Shown: piece after piece, positions 32,401-47,400 of the stretch
How the letters are laid out: each line of letters begins with the position of its first letter
Numbering within the stretch: position 1 is the stretch's first letter
DNA from: Symbiodinium kawagutii
Lineage: Eukaryota; Sar; Dinophyceae; Suessiales; Symbiodiniaceae
NCBI GenBank assembly: GCA_009767595.1
Contig: VSDK01000621.1
Coordinates: forward strand, 240,102 to 304,101
Length of the DNA: 64,000 nt
Direction: 5' to 3'
The notes under the pieces: generated by a model
Told to the model about the DNA's origin: nothing
Database searches by the model: none
The model's input: only the letters and a program-made list of their open reading frames with translations
Program-made: the position numbers and the translations under genes

Positions 32401-35400
32401 TTGAGTGGGATTGTAGTCATGATAATGTGATGTTCACAGTTCCTTTCTCTTTGAGTGGGATGGTAGTCATGATAATGTGATGTTCACAGTTCCTTTCTCT
32501 TTGAGTGGGATTGTAGTCATGATAATGTCATGTTCACAGTTCCTTTCTCTTTGAGTGGGATTGTAGTCATGACAATGTGATGTTCACAGTTCCTTTCTCT
32601 TTGAGTGGGATTGTAGTCATGATAATGTGATGTTCACAGTTCCTTTCTCTTTGAGTGGGATTGTAGTCATGACAATGTGATGTTCACAGTTCCTTTCTCT
32701 TTGAGTGGGATTGTAGTCATGATAATGTGATGTTCACAGTTCCTTTCTCTTTGAGTGGGATGGTAGTCATGATAATGTGATGTTCACAGTTCCTTTCTCT
32801 TTGAGTGGGATTGTAGTCATGATAATGTGATGTTCACAGTTCCTTTCTCTTTGAGTGGGATTGTAGTCATGACAATGTGATGTTCACAGTTCCTTTCTCT
32901 TTGAGTGGGATTGTAGTCATGATAATGTGATGTTCACAGTTCCTTTCTCTTTGAGTGGGATTGTAGTCATGATAATGTCATGTTCACAGTTCCTTTCCCT
33001 TTGAGTGGGATTGTAGTCATGATAATGTCATGTTCACAGTCCCTTTCTCTTTGAGTGGGATGCAGATCTATGTACCCTCTGGTAAACCAACAAGGCAATG
33101 GAAAATCCACCATTGATTGGTGCTTTCCCAGGGTTTCACTATAAAATATGGAAAAAATCCGTGCTTAAGATCCGTTGCCAGGTTAGTTTCCCGGGGGGTA
33201 GTCATGGCAATGAAACCTCCCCATGTAGTCATGGCCACTGTCATGATATGTCATGGTCCTTGGTTTCACCTCAGGCCGCAGCTCTCTTGGAGAAAGCTGC
33301 TGGAGATTTGATGCGGCTGAAACTGGGCCGAGTCGGTCCCAAGGAGACCATCGTCGTAAACCTGGAAATGACCATGGAGCTGCAGAATCAGAGTGGCCCC
33401 TTGGAACTGCCAAGCTGTGAAGTCTTCGGATTTCATGTGGTTTTCCGCTGGTGTTTGATGAGTCCAACAGGGCATGAGCAGATTTCAGGTGGTTTCTCCT
33501 TAAGTTTTACGAAAACAGTTGTTCATCAAGCTTGGTGATTGCTGAATCAGATCTGTCGCTGCCAAGATGGTCAGCTCCGAGTGGCCTTGCCGATGATAGT
33601 GGATCAGCGCTATCCATTGGGCAACTTCTGGACTGCTGACGCGCAGGAGGATCGGCTTTGGTGCGGTGGGACATTCGCTTAGTGCTTTGAGCAGTCAGGA
33701 GGAGGAACGTTTCATAGCATGTAGTGACAGTGCAGTCTATGAAAACATGCCGTCTATTTCACAATTGTTTTCATCCTATATGACTGATACACTTCCGATT
33801 TCAAAGGCGATATACATATTGATATTGATGTAGATATATATATATATATATTCATTGCATAGAGATATAAAGAGTATCTACATGTACATACAATACATAT
33901 TACATGGCATGTGTCACCGTGTGTGTGTGTCACCGTGTGTGTGTGTGTGTAGTGAGATACGACCGTTCCTGGCTTCACATGTCACCCAGGAGTTCGTGGC
34001 TACGATGGAAGCGGCACAAGGTCCCGGCTCTGGAAACTTCAGCTTCGATGCTCAGGCGATGCAGAAGTCACCAACAGGTCATGCTGTCACCGTTTCAACG
34101 ACTTGGGGGGTTCTTGCCATGGGGGTACCCCCAAAATGGTTGGTATGACTGTTAATGGTACATAACTCGATGATTTGGGGGCACCTCTATTTTGAGAAAA
34201 CACCAAGCAGGGGCGCTTCTACCTAGCCGTGAAAGCGTGCAAGTACGATGTAGACAACCAGTTTTGGGCCTGCACTCCTGAATCATTCCACCAGCGAATC
34301 GAGAAAGTCGTTTTTGCTCCAATATACTGAAAATTGCCTGCTAAACCTGTTCTAAACACCCTCTCATCACCCTCTCAGTGAACCGTTCCACCGTCAACGC
34401 GATTTTCCGATCTTCGGTCTCTTATTGTAGATCCCTAGGAAGCATTTGTACGATCCTTAGTACTTTCCTTTTACCCCTTTCCACAGTACAAACCTCCATA
34501 TTATAGCCTCATCATGTCCTTTGCTGTATTGCACATACCACATCAGCTGTGTTGGAAGGTGCAGATGCCGAGCACGTTGCTGCAGATGTGCAGTCCTAGT
34601 CACCCAGAGATGGAGTGCCAGATTGAAGGGGACAAGGCAAGAGTTTGCTGCGGCTTGTAGCCTTCAGCTTATGATGTTTGTCAGAAAGATGTTTGCCTTG
34701 GAAGTGGATGAACTACTGCTGTAGATGAAATCCTAGATGAAGTCCTAGATGAGCTCCTCAGGTTCTAAGTTCCACTAGTTTCAGAGATTTTGAGACCTCA
34801 TCCAGCTTCGCAGGCAGTAGCACACATGGCTTTGATGACGATGCCGGACCGCGAGATTGTCCTCTCTTTGGAGATGCGTGAGCCCTTGGCTCCACGCTGT
34901 TGGATGCAACCTGTTGACGAGGCGCCGATGGCAGCTGGCAGCATTTCGTTGTGTCACTTGACCATTGGACTTCGATGCAATTTTCAGCAAGGGCTCCAGG
35001 GTCGGCTCATTCGATAGACATTGATACAAGTGGCATCAAGTGGCCAAGACCTCTTCATAGTAATGTTTGGTGGATACCTCCGTGAGATAAGAGACCCCGG
35101 GATGGTAACGATTGCAGGGCGTTAATCGCAATCTGTCCACCCACACGCAGGACACCTCCTTGTTGTACGCTGTGCTCTATCCTGAGGACGGGGTTGATGC
35201 AAAACTAGATCAGAGCTGTGAAACCAGATTGAAACCAGCGACTGTACTGTCATTTCATTGGTTTGAGAGGAAGAGTCAAAACTAGTTGCACGATGTTGCA
35301 TGGCTTTTAGATGTCTTCCAGTCCTTTGGTTCTTAGAGGCAGTGGCTGTAGATATCCAATTACTTGTGGCGAGTAGCTTGGCAAGTGCCCCTGGGTCTGA

Positions 35401-38400
35401 AATACACCCTGCTCTGCGGTAGGAGAAGGTGTTGGAGCACCTTTGGCCGTCAGAGGACCACCCGAAGGTGACATGCTCAGCGCCGTAAATCGGGGCGGGG
35501 GAGCGGAACAGCACGATGTAGTGCGAAGGAATTGGACAATAATATGCGGCACATGTTGATCATTGCCATTTGTTGCCATGTTCTGATAGTGCTGTGCAGC
35601 ATTGCGGATTAATATATTAATGGTAACCCAGGATTAATAAACCCCTGGTTGATTGATAGGGGGTATCCCCCAAAAGCCTTGGTTTCCTTTTGAAATGGTG
35701 ACCCCCCCGAATTTATCAACCAGGGGTTTATTGATCCTGGGTCACCATTATTGTGGAGCTATTATGGCAGCATTTCGTGGCACCGATGGAATCAGCGACA
35801 GTTTCCAATGTTTCCACCCTCAGGAGTTCATCTTTCTCTTGGATCGATCCGGTTCAATGCAGGCAGGCAGTGTACTTTGCGGTGACAAGTCAATGGTGTG
35901 CGGATGCTTTCTAGAGCGGCCATGTAGCCTGTATCAACCAGAAGAGAATAGATCAGAATACCAGAGGGCTGCAGAACCAAAGCAACTTGCTTGGGAACAA
36001 GATTAATTTGAATTACCAGATGGCTTCCGTTGCTTTTTTTCAGTGTTTCTAATGTGTTTTCCTTTGCCGCACGTCTTATCTTTCTCATTTGGGCTGCGTG
36101 TGACTGAGTTGTCTTTCGATCACATGTTTCTAATCAACGAGTTTTTCTAGGTTATCTTTCCAAGATTTCAACCCTGTACACGACTACAGGGATTGCATCA
36201 GCCAGTGAAGGAGATCAAATCCCTGCCTCTAAGATTTGGGAATTTCTCAAAATGGGGAACCCAAAAAATGGTTGGTCTATTACTCAAAATGGTTTAAACA
36301 GGGATGATTGGGGGGTACTGGGGGTACCCTCATAATAAGAAACCACCATGCAGATCATACCTTCCTGTAGCTATTCCAATAGGACCTTGATCATTGAACA
36401 ACCATGGCTGAAAAACACCTATTGGAATATGAACATATATGACCCATCCCATTTGGACCACTATTAGTGATAAACATGGGTGTTTCTCAAAACAGGGGGA
36501 CCCCCTAATCATCCTTTATTAACCATTAGTAGCACTAAACCAACCATATTTGGGGGTTCCCTATTTTGAGAAACCACCACATGAGTAAACCAACCATGCT
36601 TGGGTACCCCTGTTCACCCTCCATGTCTTCCAGCCGAGCCGCTTGCACTCGCTCTCGCCAGGGCCCGGCGATCTCATCAGCACGATCTGCTTTGCAGCTC
36701 TTTCTCAGGAGAGCCCGAAATTGCCCAAGCTTCGAACACTTGACGATATACATCGATATAATATATAGGTGATGAATGGTATCAATAGTGGAGTATAATC
36801 AACTGTGGTTTAGATGGCATACTGTATACTATATATACACGATATGATAATTATATATGATCCCCAACTTCAATGGTGATCAATAATGGGTTGCATTGGG
36901 TCATGATTGGATGAATAGAATACATCCAACAACAACCATATTGGTTGAACAGCTACTGTATGGGTGTTTCTTCAAATAGGGGACCCAAAAATGCTTGGCT
37001 CATTACCATTATAGATTCATAATGGATGATTTGGGGGTACCGCTATTTGGAGAAAACACGTATATGTACATATATGCACATGTATATTGTACTGTAATAT
37101 AAATGAAATGATACAAAACCCTTTGGCATTTCCAACACAACCGCTCATACAACTGCCCATGCTCATGCTTCGTTCTTCGTTTCAATCTACACAGAGAGAT
37201 TTTGGTTAGTTCAACTCCCAGGAGGCTGCGGTAATGTCATCAAAAGTCCAGTCATAAAGTGGTTGGTGGTTGCAGTGGCATGTTCTATGTTCGTTAGCAT
37301 TCTCAAATGGTTTGTTGGTTGACTTCCGCGTGTTTTTCACAGGGGTGGTTCAACCACCAACCGGCAAGCGGCAAGCAAACGATGTAAAGTTGAGATTTTG
37401 TTTGTGCAACTAATCCGCTGCTTCACCGTTAGATGTTGGATGTCAGAGACGTGTGGACACGTTTGCAAAGCCCGCAGCCGCACCCAGGAGTTTGCCGCTG
37501 GGATGTTGTTTTGACATTGTGGGCTTTGGCTCTACCTGGAGGATTGGATAGATGTGCGGAAGTTTCTTGGGATCGGGGTCTCCAGCTGAAGTTTGTTCAC
37601 AATGATGAAATATAGTGTTCTTTTTAATGAACTTGACTATGAAAGCTTGTCAAAATAGGACCCCCCAAAGCTATGGTTGGTGTATTACTATAAATGATTG
37701 ATGTCAGTGTGTGCCAAAATAATGGCACACCCCAAACCAATGGTTTCCATGTGTAAAATGATCATTGGCTTTGGTGGGTTATTGGTTAAGTATATACCCT
37801 ATTTCAGCATACACCCCTCCGAATGTACTTAGACAATATGAAGCAATGTACTTCGACGACTTTCGAACGTTCTGCATCAAATGACTTTTTATTTGCAGAT
37901 TTCTTTGCTGGTTTCAAGTGTGTGTGTGTGTGTATCCGTGAGATCCCTTGTCAAGTTATGCAGTATGATGCTTGTTTTGCAGAGTTGCCACTCGCCTAGC
38001 AGGTCTTTGTTTGAACGCAGTGTGGCCTACGACGAGAGATCCCTTGACAAGGACAGATGATAGAAATCATGCTGGGCGCTCTTAAAGTGTATCACAAAAC
38101 AAGCGATAGCCAGCTGAAGCAAACATGCACAGTTGCGAGGAACACATGCAGATTCGTCGCTAGCAGATCCGGTTCGTTAAAACAATTTAACCTTTGATGG
38201 TCAGGCCTAGCCATCCTCATCATCCCATTGGTTTACTGACATCATTTTACGTCCTCATCACTGTGTGTTCATTTTGTTCTTGCATGCTTGTCTTTCTACT
38301 GCTTTTGTATCTCGAGCTTTAGATCTCTTATATCCTGTCAACAAAGAAGCCAATGCAAGAAGCCAAGGAGTTCCCATTGGGAAGGTTGATGCTAGGGGTC

Positions 38401-41400
38401 TCCGAACTCCTGGATCCTGATTCGCGTTCTTCGAAACGCGGGGTTCTGCCATTCGCAAAAACATAGAAACTTACCAGGTTTGCATGTTTGGCGTGTGAGT
38501 GCAGCCTTGCAAACGGTAATTTCTCAACAGCTCCATTTCACATCAGAAGGCATCACCAAGATACCCAGGCACAGAGCGCTATGCAGCAAGCATCAAAAGT
38601 ACTTGGAGCATTTCCGCCCAACGACTTCAAACATTGCGCTGCAGAATTCTATTTGTGGTGGAAAAAACAGGTTGAAGTTCAAACACTACAGTACTCTAGC
38701 AGTCATCCAGTCACAGCTCATAGACCAAGTGCCAAGATTGTTAGCAGTTGGAAGGATTTTTTGGAGTTCAAATAGTCAATGTGTGCATTATCAGGGCTGT
38801 AAAGAGTTTGGGAAGCGTCCTCATGTCTAGGCACACATATAGAGGTCAATGCTTGCTGTATGACCCAAAAGGACCGTCCTTCCATCAAAAGCAAACATGT
38901 GTAGGAGCAAGAAATTTCTCCAGATTTGCTTTGCTAGGAACATCATGAACTGTGTTTATCGTTTGTGGAACGTTCGACACATGATTCCTCCTTGCTTACG
39001 GGTAGTAAAGTCCTGGCAGGCGTGCAAGCATGTCACGATCGTGGGAGCAGACATGGGAGGAGAGGATCTCAGATATCGCAGATGGTCTTAGAGTGCTCTT
39101 GTGTGTTGTGACGCGCAAGCCGTACTTGCTCACTGCTCATCCATTTTGCAACGCAAAAAAAAGCTTTTACAATGGCAAGTCTCACGACAGCTGGGGGACG
39201 TGGTGGTATGTTGATTCGGTACCTATCCGGCCGGTGGTTTGATTGACATGTTTTATTTTCCCTAATGATAATTGACAACAGGCTGATTGAATGACAATTG
39301 TTCATAGGGGTTGAAACCACCAACGTGGTTTTAAGATGCTTTCAGCATTTTGTGTTTCCCTGCAAATCAAAATGCTGGTTTCATGCTGAGCACAGCCAAA
39401 TGGTGGGTTGACTGTGCTCCTTCCTCACACCACTTGACCCAGATCTTTTCTTGCGAGGCACTGAGCTGCTTCAACCTTTGCAATGTCTTCGAGCGCGTGC
39501 AGTGCCCAACGGTTTCCAGCGACGCATCATTTTGTGCCACGGCCATGTTTGGACTTGTTTGGTTTCAGAAGCATTTTGCAAAAGCGATGGAGGAATTCGG
39601 ATTTGCAATCGTAGCTGGACCCTTGCCCTTCACCTTAGTTGTCAAAGTTCATGCCTCCTTTGATCTGCTTTGTTTGAGAGATTGAACAGTTGATTTTTTT
39701 TCAGACAACGCACGAAGTCAGAAGTTGATTTCCTTCATTTTCTCATGGCACTGCAGTTGGCCAGGCTGACAGATGGCCAGGTCTCAAACACCCGAGATGT
39801 AATGGACCTGGTGGCATCTTTCCCTTCCAACACGGAGGTGTACACTGTCGCTTAGCCACCGACAATGGCGAGTTGGGTCAAGCAGTCCATCAACCAATAA
39901 TGGGGGATGACAGCCAACAATAATAGTCGGAAAACAATGGTTAATGATGGGAGAACCAATAGCTTGCTGATCATACGAACTCGTATGGAATGTCGTTTCA
40001 TGATGTTTAATGCATAGAGTTCACGTGTTCAATGCATTGCAAGGCAAGTTCTGCAGGACTAACGATAGAATGGAACCCTGCCCCTGTTCTCCCTTGACTT
40101 GATCATGGTCAGTTCCCCACATCAATTTAAGCTTCAACCCCATCTCCATCAACTGCTCTGTGCGGACATACAAACATGCACGTGCGTATGATGCGTATGA
40201 CGTTCATAACTATATACAATCATGGACATATGCAAAAGCAGCATCGTTTCTCTCTCCCCTTAGTCCGTGGTCGACAATCCTCTCGCTATCATGCTTCCCT
40301 CTATCAACAAGATCTGAGTTGTAGACCCCCCCTCCCAATCCTTTTGGTGGCATTTCATCATATGTCATCTCATTAGATGTACTAGTCATTTCATGTCTCA
40401 TCTCTCGCTAATCATCTCTGTGAACCTTTTGGACTCACCTCTTGTCTCTTTTTGCTCAATGGTTCACCATGTTATCCAGTCATCCAGTCCAGCAGCCAGC
40501 TTCCGAAACAGATGTCATCAACACGATGTCCTGGCTCTCCCAGCTGCACGGCCTCCTAGGTTGGTCTTGGCCGCAGCGTTTCGCATGCTTTGGTGGAGGG
40601 CATTGCAGAAAACGGTCGTGGCGCTGCTGAATTTGTGATCGGGGCCAGCGAATTGGACACGCCGCTTGGACAAGCATAGAAGATCAGTGGGCTGAGATCT
40701 AAATCTGTGAGGATATTGTCTAAGATCATTGGGCTGAGATCTTTGGACATAGCGAGGATATTGTCTAAATCTGTCGAAAGATTTGTTTGAAGAATTTGTT
40801 TGTTGAAGTTGCGTGAAGTTGCAGGATGTGACAAGAAACGCTTATCAGAGTCAGGTTGTGGGTGCTTGTTGTTTCGGATTGCAGAAACGACTGAGCAGAA
40901 TAAAATGAATAAAGAGATGGAAAGAACCGCAGAGCCATCACAGAGATCGTAGCACAGTGCCTTTGGAGGACAGTCATCCGGCAGCTCACAAGAGCCATGT
41001 GGCCTGACTGCACCTGATGGCACCTGCTTTTTGTCATTGAAATTCCAGGCATTTCTCTTTGGCAAAACACGGAGCCCAAAAATCCCAAAAGGTGAGCTTT
41101 GGATCTTCGTTTTTTTCCAAAGATCCGCGAATCGCTTTGATGATCACCAAGGCGCGGGTGTCCTCCACGACTGACGCAGGCCATGAAACTCAATGCAGAT
41201 CTTGCTGTGAGCTGAAATTGCTTGAAGATACTACAAGATACGTGGGGCGTATTTTGGGGCACTTGTGTAATCTTGTGATGAATGATGCATATATACATTT
41301 GATGAATGTCAATGTCTTGATCTTCTTCTCAAATCCACAGCCGTGATCTGCCATGATCTCCATTTTTTCTGGATGCTTGGAGGGAATGCTCATGGATGGA

Positions 41401-44400
41401 CCACGGTGAACCACGGTGGCTGCTGGTGAGGTGGACTGGTCTGGAGAACTGCAGGAGGTCTCCCCCAGCTCCCTAGTTCCACGTGGAAGAGGTCAGCGAC
41501 TGTTCATGTGGTCGCGCTGGGGGCCACTGGGGTGTTTCTCAAGTCATAGGAGTACCCCGAAGTCATCCAGTAGGAGTCATCCAGTAGGAGTCATCCAGTT
41601 TATTGATCATGTGTAGTAAACCAACCATAACTTGGGGGTATGACTTGAGAAACCAGCATTTGTAGGAGAAGTGCTGATTGCCAAACGGATCATCGGATCA
41701 CTGGTTGGAATCATTCGGGGGGGGGGGGGGGCAGGGCGGTCACAAAAATACACAGGAAGAAATCATGGCCTTGAGGAAACAGCACAGCACGCCATTGTGA
41801 ACAAAACTGCCTTGTCCAGCCCAATGATTCATGAAAAAGGTGGATTTGAGAATGAAAAGGGTGGATTCAATCTGCCTTTTCTAAAATGATGCATGAAAAA
41901 GGTGGATTCCATTTAGAATCAAAAAGTGCAGACATTGCGTGACTGCGACATACTGCAACGATGGGAGTCAAACATTTGATATCATGCCGATGTTCAAAGA
42001 TGAAACAAAGCATAATGCTTTCTGCTACAACATGGCTAGTGTCGACCGTACAAATTGAACAGCGACAACTAGTCACGCAACCAACAATCAAACATTTAAG
42101 TAGCAGTGGGAGAATTCGACGACAATATTGTTTGTTGTCATGTATTATGATAGCTGTTTATCTTGGGTTTATTATGAGAATATACATATAATAGTGATTA
42201 TAGAAAAGAAGCCTTTTTTCTCTTCAAATCAGAGTTACATGGCTGCTTGTCTTTACTTGCTAGCTCACTGAACCTTGGGAAGGAACTCATTTTGGAAGGG
42301 GGCCATGTTGTAAAGGCCTTGCTCCTCCGAACAGATAACAAGGAATGGAAGGGGTGGTCGATGTATCAACGTATCAACTTAATGTATGAACCCAACTTGA
42401 AGACTTTGCAGCTGGATTGAACCCTCAAGAACTCGGGAAAAACAATGATCATATGAAACTACCAAAGCTAAGTGTCCTTCTCATCGCACTTTGGAGTTCC
42501 TGTAAAAAAATCAAAACACAGCAAGATAGATATTATTCGAAGGAACACGTGCGTCTCTATTTGCGAAACTTGCACATTCGATCCTCTTTAAGGAAGGACC
42601 CAAAGAGAATGGTCGCTGTTGTTTGTCCTGCACGTACCTAGTACACACTTACAGTGCACAACCCTTTCCGTCCAATTCTTAGCACTAGGTACTCGAAACA
42701 TAAACCACCAGAGGTCACGCAGACTGACTACCACCCCACCCTGCCCCACTCCACTTCAAACCACATGTCATGTGCAGCGGACAATATATGTGCAGGTGCC
42801 AGTGAAAGTGTTTTCAAGACCACACCTTCCCACCCCGACGTGTTCCAACCTCAGCCCGACCACATTCTCGACTTTCACCCTGCCATGATGATTTTGATAC
42901 AGGATGCTCATAAACAGCATCACACAGCACCTTTTTGGTGGAGGGGTGTTTTTGGAGAACTATTTGAAGCATCGCCAGTTGAATCAGTGCATTGAAGGTG
43001 AAGAAAGGACAAAAAATATCAGACATGCACTAGAAACTGCACTAGAACATATCAAACATGCCAAAAAACAGATGTTAAAAACCATGCATTTAGAAAAACA
43101 CCTGTTTAAACACCTCTTTCGAAAAGATATCAAATATGTTGGGACTCATTGGAAGCTCATTGAAAAATATGGCTATGGGTCAAAACCCTCAGTCCCCCTG
43201 GTTCCCATCATTTACCAGGCTGTTTTCCCTATGATAGTTGCTTAGTATTGATGGTTAATATCAAAACTATTTTTAACAAAAATAAGACCAGTTGGCAATA
43301 AACTTCGGAATTATGTAAACTAAGCTATGGGAAATAAAACTGGTTATCCATCTGTTTGCAAACGAAAACTGACTGCACTTGGAGCCTTTCCAGGACCTCG
43401 GCAGAGTATGCGCCTCGGCGCTGGCAGAGCTCGTGGCGGTGTGGTATGCAACGGTCAGCGGGTTGTCCTGGCGGCCGTGGTGAAAGGTCAAGGCCGGGGC
43501 GAGGCGTCAGGCGTTTGGTGCTTTGATCCACATTTTTTCGTTGGTTTTTATGGGCATTTACAGTGGTTCAAAAATGGTTTCGTTGTGGTTTTGAAAAATA
43601 TTTTAGGGTTTATCATGCTGACCATTGGTTTCGTGGCCATTTTGACCCATAGCCACATGATGGCCTTGGGTTGGTGCAGGGGAGACATTGCCGTTGCGCT
43701 TCCACAACAGCGATGGCTACGGCGGCTCCATCGACTTGCCCGTTGAGCGCACGGTCCAGACCCGGGTGATGCACAGCATCGTGGGTAAGGCACGACACAT
43801 TCGTTTGAACCAGTGCTGGTGCCGTGATGAGAAATGCATAGATGTGAAATGATATAGACATGCACAGAAACGCATAGAAATGCATAGAAATGCATAGAAA
43901 TACATTTAAAACACATGCAAATACATGGAAAGACATGGAAAGACATACCGTAGCAATGCAGTGCATTTCTCCAATGATCTTCAATGTCAGGCACTCATCG
44001 ATGATGCAATGAAAGACTTGCCCCGGACAGAGGAGCCAAATCGATGCAAAGATCGTATCATCCGACTAGGCCACAGAGGGTGACATGAGGGAGGGGGCAT
44101 TTTTGATATCATTTCTCGATCGTAGCGAAAATGATTATGACTATATTACCGAAAAAATGAAAGGAACTGTTTGAAATTGATATAAAGAAACTTGAAATAA
44201 GAGGAAATAAGAAATGAAAGAAAGAAAATAGTTGTACTCCGTATATCTCCGTATGGCTTCTCGCAAACATCAGACATGATTTCACTTCCAACTGTTCCGC
44301 TCATCCAACTATGTTTCAGTCTGCCGTTCGATCCATCATCACTCTCCACCAAGAAGCGTTCCGTACCGCTTCAGTTGGGTTTCTCTTTAAACGAGTGTCA

Positions 44401-47400
44401 TGTTTGGCAGGCAAGAAGCCTTTCTCTAGACCGGTGAAGTTCCACACATCCTTGACAAAGGGCAAGCATATGCAAGCATCATTTTTAGCTTTTGATGGAG
44501 AGACGAATGGGGGATTTGGGAATTTTCCTCCTACTGACCACCGTCACAGATTCGAGCCTCTTGGCTGACTGCAAGGGCCTTTGACTACGCACGCAAGGTC
44601 TTGGAAGGGACTTGTGCTGTTTTCCTGGATTTGCCCATGGTCACTCCCGGGCCATTCACAGACTTGAGTCCCAGACCCACGACTCTGGCGTCCCCGTACA
44701 CCACGATTTTTGTCGGACTTGTCCCATGTCATTTCTGGATTTGAGTCTGTATCCCTCGGCCAAACACAAAAACTGGCTTCGAGAAGATGTGGGTTGTTTC
44801 CGCTTCTAGAAGCTTGTTGTGTTGATTTCCCTTCGCAATATCATACTAGTCATAGTGGGAAAATGCTGGAATTGTTGACTGCCTTGACGGAGCCAAGTTG
44901 CATTCATGCATCCCTATTGAAGCATCATTGCTTGCAATTTTTGTGCAACTTGGTACCACGGGTTCTGCTGGCAATGCAGTTTTTTCATCGTGTGTCTTGT
45001 TGCTTCGACCCGAGCGTTTCATCCAGGCACAGAATTCCAAGTTGTTACGAAATTCACATCATTGATTGCTGTGAGCTCGGAAAGTTCTCAAGACTCGGAC
45101 TTGGACTCTTGGCATTTCACAGCGCTGGAAATTGATGCAAATGACGACATCATTCTTCATGCATGTCTCACAAAGTTTAGGTGAGGACACAGCTGCGATC
45201 GCAACTGAATGCAGAATTGGAATGAAGTGAATGTCATTGAAAACTTAGTCCTTCCTATAGCGAAGAGAAAATACTTGTAGCAGGCGGTATTTTGCTCTAG
45301 CTGGCGAATAAGTTGATGATAGTTGGGTATCTCTCAAAATAGGGGAACCCCCAAATCATACAATACTAGTCATTGATATTTGGGGTGGTTCCCTGTTCTA
45401 AGAAACCGCCAGAGTTGTTGGTTTCAGGACAACCAATCAGTGGATGAGTTGTCGCTCACGGAAAAGTCCAGAGAGCCCCAGGTCCCATGGGATGTTTGAC
45501 CCGGTGAGCTCTCAAGGAACGAAGCGGGCCCTGTGTTTCAGCGAATCGGCAGCTTCCCGGAAGGCCAATCTATGGTGGGTCAGGCACGCAGCAGAGTTGG
45601 AAGTCGGTTAACGTGCACTGGATGCCTTGACTTCATATCTTCATGCATTTGCGTGGACGGTAGAGATGCAATAGAATAAGATATCTTGAATATCCATGAA
45701 CAATATTGAACAATTTCTTGGTTTCCTGGGTGCTTGAATCTGCTGCTACCGGTTTATTGGGTTGCAGGTTTCTCAGTTCTTGCCTTTTTCCGCTTTCTTT
45801 GTTGTCGTTGTTTCGTGCATTCGCTTAAGAACAACAACCACACCTTCGCCAAATACGGTAGGTTTTCAGAGACAACAGTCTCAACATGTTCTTATGTTTT
45901 TCAGGGCTTAAGTACGGGGGAAGTACAGAGGCTTGTGCCCTGGGTAAATGGCACTTGCCTTGGAGCATGGTCTCAACAATGATTTTTTTCTTTGCTAAAA
46001 GGTCACATGCCCAGCCGCCTCCCTTTTTGGCTATTACCTGATGCAAAGCTTGCTATTGATAGACGAGACGAATGCTGTACGGTGTTCCAAATGATGAGCT
46101 TAGTTTGGGTCTGCTGTCTGCTGTGGAGTTTGTGCATGCCTCCCCCAAAGTCGGGGAAGTTGATCCACAGGAGCATTAGCATGCCTTCGGGATGACAGCG
46201 GTTGGGTCCTTGTTGTGGTTTCTTATGGTTTCGTGTTTCCTTGGTAACTGATTCAAGTTTCTTTCTAATTTTCGGCTCTGTGTTCCTGCTACTTTGCAAT
46301 TTTGCGTTTAATTTTTCAGGATCGTATACTTCGAGGGCTTGTTCATATAGCTTTTTCAGAGCTTTTCAATGTGTTCTCTTGGGTGTTTTTAGCCATTTGC
46401 TTGCTTACTTGCCACTACCGCTTAGGTTTTCTTCCTTTGCTGTAATGTCATAAAATGAACAACCATACAGACCTTTCGTTTGATGACGACGGAGAGAGAT
46501 AGCGAGAGAGAGAGAGAGAGAAAAGAATAGCGCTTTACACATTTTATCACATTTTAAAGCAGTTTGTATCGTTATGATTGCCAATAATAGCATACAATCT
46601 GTTTTAAAATGTGATACAAAGTGATAAAATCTGCATTTAAAAACCGCTGTTTTAAAACAGTTGGGTTCTTGCCACTCTCTTTTTGTTTGGCTTTTTCCAC
46701 ACCTGGCAGGAACCATTTCAACGAAGCAACTCGGATCACTCATGCGATCCCTCGGGCAGAACCCAACTGAAGCAGAACTTCAGGACAGTGCAGCTTGCAG
46801 TCGCTTCAAGAGCGATATACAGCACTAGAAGCTGATCCATTATGCCTGGCTTCATGAAAAAAATCAGATGTGCTGTTGCAATTAAGTTGTTTTGGACACA
46901 TTTGCTTGCATATGTTTGTCGGCTCAAAGTTCAGCTTTATACATCGCATTCAGGACTGACAATATCTAGACCTTGTGGTTTTGCATGTGCCAAAGGCAGC
47001 TGCAACGAAGACTGGACCACGCTTGATTTCGAGTAGCTCGTAAGTCTATCAAGTGTCACATCAATTGCATGACGTCATTGTTAAATCTTCAAAAGCAGTC
47101 ATGCCGTTATCATTGCCCAATAGGGGTATCCCCCCACAAGCCTTGGTTTCCTATTGGAAAAGAACAGGATGATACTTAAGGGTAGCCCCTGTCTCAACGA
47201 CGCTTTTGCGCTTTTCAACCGATGGATCTTGAAAAAGCCAAAGAGTCCCGCCGTTGCGACCCGGATACCAGAGACCTACGCCGCGCTGATGCGCGGGGCC
47301 TGCAACTGCTACAGGATCTTATCCTCGCTATACAGCGCAGGGATGCTGCGGCTCCGAATGAAAGATATCGAATTGCAGCAGAAGATCTTGAACCAATCTT

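Noticed and set aside
31785-33060. CRISPR-like appearance of the 50-bp array
   Set aside because: Units are directly adjacent with no unique spacers, and the locus is eukaryotic and intronic.
38041-38060. DKD-like string as a missing calmodulin EF1 exon
   Set aside because: The same bases end the VWA exon reading ERSLDK in the correct phase, so they are explained already.
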